NCBI GenBank assembly: GCA_947628465.1 | Contig: CANQZZ010000009.1 | Span: 1-25,131, forward strand | Direction of reading: 5' to 3' | Source: an uncultured Clostridia bacterium | Lineage (GTDB): Bacteria; Bacillota_A; Clostridia; TANB77; CAG-508 | Length of the DNA stretch: 25,131 nucleotides | Part shown: one piece after another, positions 22,461 to 25,131 of the stretch | Position numbering within the stretch: the first letter of the stretch is position 1 | Layout: the number at the start of each line of letters is the position of its first letter | Translations under genes and position numbers: made by a program | Notes under the pieces: model-generated | Database searches by the model: none | What the model saw: only the letters and a program-made list of their open reading frames with translations | Told to the model about the DNA's origin: nothing

Positions 22461-23315
22461 TTAGATATGAAGTGTGATGGTGTATGTATAGTAACCACTT
22501 GCTGCTTTATTTATAGATTTCTTTGGCTCACCAATATCAACACCATAGTGATCTGCTACTTTTCTTGCAAATTCAAAATCTTCTGGCTTTGTTCCATAAA
22601 CAGTAATATCATAATCACTAGGACCTGGATAAACTTCTCTATATCTCTCTCCACGACGAGCTTTGATTTGTTTTGTTACATCGGGACTTTTCTCATCATC
22701 AACTTCTGCTGAAAGTTCATCATAAACTCTTATCCATAGAATATCTCTATCTGTGCTAACTTGATTTATCAATTTATCCTCAGGAGATTCCTTTTCCCCT
22801 CGAACTCTCTTTTTTTCTGTTTCATCTTCTGTAAGCCCTTCAAAAACATCTTCGTTATCCATAACAAAACTATAGTGTACTGCAAAATCTTGAAGAGCTT
22901 CTGACGCTTTATTTAAGTGGTCAAAATCTGAAGAAGTAAGATACTCATCTATATCTTCAATTTCACCAAGATCTGCAATAATTCTATCCAATTCATCTGC
23001 TAATTGTTCTGCTCTTTTATATAGCTTCATATACAAACTTTCTTTCAAAGAATTTTTATTCTTTAGTGCCTTTAACTTATACTCTTTCAGGTCTATATTT
23101 GCATTCTTTTTTACAAATTCTTTTGTTAATGTATCTTGATCCTTAAAATCATCTTTGACTTTTTTCTCTAAATCTCGTCTATCTTTGATTGCTTTTGCAT
23201 AATCTACACTTACTGTTCCTACAACCTCTGAAACATTATCTGGATATTCCATATTACATTTTCCTAGAATATGCTCATTCAAAGTTCTTGGGATCTTGAT
23301 TTCAGCACTTTTCAT
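22461..23315 (-). CDS. Unknown protein, charged and helical, about 284 aa
   Basis: Two ATGs: 23324 directly abuts the ribosome site AGAAAGG (no spacing), while 23315 has it 9 nt away, so the start is MKSAEIKIPRTLNEHIL. The first two thirds are charged and helical (DYAKAIKDRRDLEKKVKDDF, LYMKLYKRAEQLADELDRII). The last third is mixed, with YPGPSDYDITVYGTKPEDF and FARKVADHYGVDIGEPKKS, then an alternating beta end YYTYTITLHI. No motif I recognise. It sits alone between the AT-rich repeat region and a terminator, so it is probably a single-gene transcript. Its function is unknown. Confidence 0.75.
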   Translation of the reverse strand: MKSAEIKIPRTLNEHILGKCNMEYPDNVSEVVGTVSVDYAKAIKDRRDLEKKVKDDFKDQDTLTKEFVKKNANIDLKEYKLKALKNKNSLKESLYMKLYKRAEQLADELDRIIADLGEIEDIDEYLTSSDFDHLNKASEALQDFAVHYSFVMDNEDVFEGLTEDETEKKRVRGEKESPEDKLINQVSTDRDILWIRVYDELSAEVDDEKSPDVTKQIKARRGERYREVYPGPSDYDITVYGTKPEDFEFARKVADHYGVDIGEPKKSINKAASGYYTYTITLHI

Positions 23316-23390
23316 AGTTACCATCCTTTCTAAAACTAGACCTTCAACCTTTGAATTATGCCTGAAAGCCTATAATCCTATTATATAATC

Positions 23391-23429
23391 ATATTATAAT
23401 ATATATTATAATATATATTATATTATATT
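23391..23429. repeat. Degenerate 12-bp AT tandem repeat
   Basis: Two exact copies of ATATTATAATAT (23391-23402, 23403-23414) and a decayed third. It leads into the 37-bp repeats. It consists entirely of A and T. Confidence 0.75.
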
Positions 23430-23540
23430 ATTTATATTATTTTTGTTATAATTATTTATTATAATTATTTATATTATTTTTGTTATAATTATTTATTATA
23501 ATTATTTATATTATTTTTGTTATAATTATTTATTATAATT
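23430..23540. repeat. Three perfect 37-bp tandem repeats, almost pure A+T
   Basis: Units at 23430-23466, 23467-23503 and 23504-23540 are identical. Each has a single G (in TTTTTGTTA) and no C. Each unit junction carries TATTTATA, i.e. TATAAATA on the minus strand, the T4-type late promoter word, at 23429-23436, 23466-23473 and 23503-23510. The stretch could be an easily melted origin, a promoter array or a protein-binding iteron block. In DNA this AT-rich the TATAAATA word may be chance. Confidence 0.85.
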
Positions 23541-23578
23541 ATTTATTATATTATTAACATTAGCGTTCAATGTAATAC

Positions 23579-23630
23579 TATATAATGCTTCATAATGCTT
23601 AATAATGCTTCATAAGCGCTCATAATATAT
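23579..23630. repeat. 10-bp direct repeats (CATAATGCTT)
   Basis: Three units of (C/A)ATAATGCTT in a row at 23581-23610 (first bases vary), followed by CATAAGCGCT and CATAATATAT. The 10-bp period places each copy on the same helix face, which suits a binding array. TATAAT boxes occur at the start on the plus strand. The whole 23325-23812 interval has no gene I can support. Confidence 0.75.
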
Positions 23631-23740
23631 AACGCGCATAGCAAACTTGAGAAAGTCGGATTCTTAATTCCCTGTACCCACTATTTTTCCTTTTCAGAAG
23701 ATTCTTATCTTGGCACATCCAATTTGATTCCTTGCAAGCT

Positions 23741-23762
23741 AAAGCAGCTTAAAGCTGCTTGA
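23741..23762. repeat. Hairpin AAGCAGC/GCTGCTT downstream of the ART/ferritin ORF
   Basis: A 7-bp palindrome with a short loop, about 55 nt after the stop at 23813. It is not followed by a clean T-run on the minus strand (TTTAGCTTGC), so termination is possible but unproven. A related sequence with AAAGCAGCTTTAA, GCTGC and GCAAGG occurs at about 6655-6683, before the portal gene. Confidence 0.5.
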
Positions 23763-23812
23763 CATCTTTATCTTTTGTAGGTAAATTATACGTCTAACAT
23801 TGAAAACTTAAG

Positions 23813-25131
23813 CTACACCGTTTCAGCTGGTGCTAAGCCGGTTTCATTTTTCATTTGCTGTAAACCTTCTATTTCTCCAGATGAAATTTCTTTCGTAACT
23901 GAAGATAGAATTTTCATAACTTCTTGTAATTGACCAACGTGTTTATTCTCTTCTGCATTGATATCATCAATTACTTTAGCAATATCCTCTCTTCCTTCTA
24001 CTCTAGCGTTATTAGCCAAGTCATTGTACATTGAGATTGTTTGCCATTCATCGTTAATAGCGTTGATAACTAAAGTTGACAGACCTGAATCGGATCCAAG
24101 TTCAGGGCCTCTAACATCTTCCGGCTCTTCAATGTTTAGCAATTCATAGTCATCTGAATTATCAAAGTAGTTATAAACAAGCTCAGCTGCTTCTTCTGGT
24201 GAATTGCCATCAACATAGCTGTAATGGTAATCTTCTTTTAGCATATAGTTGATTCTATATCTTTTCATCTTATTCTTATCCTCCCTTAAGTACCAATCTG
24301 GGGAATTATAATCGAGAATACTATCATCAAAAATGGCTATTTCAGTTACAAGCCTATTCTTCATCTTGAACTTAGCCATTAAATACTTATAGCCCTTTTC
24401 TTTTAGTATCCCATTAACAAATGGCTGTAGAATACCTAAATCATCGCTCTCTCTCAGTTTTGAGAGCTTTTTCTTCTCTTCCATAGTAAGTATATTATTT
24501 AGTTCGGAGTCCTCAAATTCAGCGTATACAGCGTTTATATCAGATGCTTCTATGAATACACCTTTATTCTTATCCAAATCTAAGGTAGACTGCATTACTG
24601 ATGCTTTGTCGGGATTATCTGAGCCACCCGGCCCATAATTGTAAGCATCTTCGTAAGAAGTTGTCCACCAGCTTACACCTTTATCAAATCGTTCAAGAGC
24701 AGGGTCAATCCCTCTGTATATTGTAATTACACCTTTGTTCTCTTTTGATCCTTTTAGCATAGATTCAAGCGATAATTCTTTGCTTGCTAATTCATACTTT
24801 TTATCTTTCAGGTCATCCAATAAACCCATACTCCTTATTTCCTTGAAGAGCTGATTTCCAAATCCATATTCGCCTTCTGACATTATGGATTCTCTACGAG
24901 TATTGTAAAGGTTATTTATCTCGTCTTGTACTTCAAAGACACTACTTGCAGAGGATAATACTTGATTTACTTCTACTATGAGTTCATCCAGCTTTGCTAT
25001 GAATTCAGGATCAGTACTATAGTCAGTAGAATTTATTGGCTCTGGAAATTTTACCCATTCTTCCTTAAACAAGGAATAAATACCATTTGACGCGGTGGAT
25101 GCTTTAACATCTTCAACATACAACTCTACTT
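23813..25131 (-). CDS. Partial ORF: ADP-ribosyltransferase-like region joined to a ferritin-like region
   Basis: The frame is open to the window edge, so the true start is upstream; TTG 25123 is only the first possible start codon. Residues are numbered from it. About 130-275 look ART-like: GVITIYRGID (Arg137), a Ser-Thr-Ser-type motif in GVSWWTTSYEDAYNYG, and a final strand TEIAIFDDSIL (Glu261). From Met286 the text reads like a new protein: MKRYRINYMLKEDYHYSYVD, then at 355-405 a ferritin-like helical pair with Glu359, Tyr366 and an ExxH motif (EENKHVGQLQ, His395). GGGAGG lies 11 nt before the Met286 codon. Either two genes have become one, or the second product is made by internal initiation. 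ART-like proteins modify host targets with NAD; the assignment is pattern-based. Confidence 0.65.
   Translation of the reverse strand, partial: VELYVEDVKASTASNGIYSLFKEEWVKFPEPINSTDYSTDPEFIAKLDELIVEVNQVLSSASSVFEVQDEINNLYNTRRESIMSEGEYGFGNQLFKEIRSMGLLDDLKDKKYELASKELSLESMLKGSKENKGVITIYRGIDPALERFDKGVSWWTTSYEDAYNYGPGGSDNPDKASVMQSTLDLDKNKGVFIEASDINAVYAEFEDSELNNILTMEEKKKLSKLRESDDLGILQPFVNGILKEKGYKYLMAKFKMKNRLVTEIAIFDDSILDYNSPDWYLREDKNKMKRYRINYMLKEDYHYSYVDGNSPEEAAELVYNYFDNSDDYELLNIEEPEDVRGPELGSDSGLSTLVINAINDEWQTISMYNDLANNARVEGREDIAKVIDDINAEENKHVGQLQEVMKILSSVTKEISSGEIEGLQQMKNETGLAPAETV
24266..24285 (-). promoter_or_regulatory. Internal ribosome binding site within the ART/ferritin ORF
   Basis: AAGGGAGG (core GGGAGG at 24285-24280) followed 11 nt later by ATG 24268, inside the long open frame and exactly at the boundary between the two domains. 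Initiation here would give a 151-aa ferritin-like protein. Confidence 0.5.

Noticed and set aside
23430..23540. CRISPR array
   Set aside because: The 37-bp units are directly adjacent with no spacers, and no cas genes are present.

Overview
The window looks like part of a large, AT-rich tailed-phage (myovirus-like) genome. All genes I can support lie on the minus strand, so transcription runs from high to low coordinates. The packaging and head genes (TerL, portal, protease/scaffold, major capsid protein) follow the T4-type order gp17-gp20-gp21/22-gp23. Strong AGGAGG-type ribosome binding sites, TTG and GTG starts, an LL-H-type holin and low GC point to a Bacillota host, plausibly a gut Clostridia. 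The host is inference.

Layout in transcription order. (a) 25131-23813: a partial ORF joining an ADP-ribosyltransferase-like region to a ferritin-like region. (b) 23812-23325: a 490-nt non-coding, extremely AT-rich stretch with 37-bp, 12-bp and 10-bp tandem repeats. (c) 23315-12068: nine tail, baseplate or fibre genes, several built from repeats (FTPxG repeats, beta-repeats, collagen-like Gly-X-Y) and sharing N-terminal modules or C-terminal Trp motifs. A 50-60 codon hydrophobic ORF without a standard start sits among them. (d) 12057-10885: a solo TnpB gene with a hairpin at each end. (e) 10861-10427: a holin followed by a terminator. (f) 10322-6764: the large terminase gene, interrupted by a group I intron just after Walker B and by an HNH-containing intein just before the third nuclease Asp. 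(g) 6637-4775 portal, 4739-4287 unknown head gene, 4230-2722 prohead protease fused to a coiled-coil scaffold. (h) 2657 to the left edge: the major capsid gene, cut into at least four exons by three group I introns, the first carrying a decayed GIY-YIG endonuclease gene.

The most striking feature is the load of selfish elements in essential virion genes: four group I introns, one intein and one TnpB in about 12 kb. The splice sites proposed here come from P1 pairing (terminal U.G), a 3'-terminal G and restoration of reading frame. With them the TerL precursor is 1084 codons and mature TerL 680 aa. The capsid frame stays open through exon 3 (470 codons plus 1 nt), with the rest outside the window.

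No tRNA, rRNA or CRISPR array was seen. Everything was read by eye. Family assignments rest on motif recognition and not on database searches.
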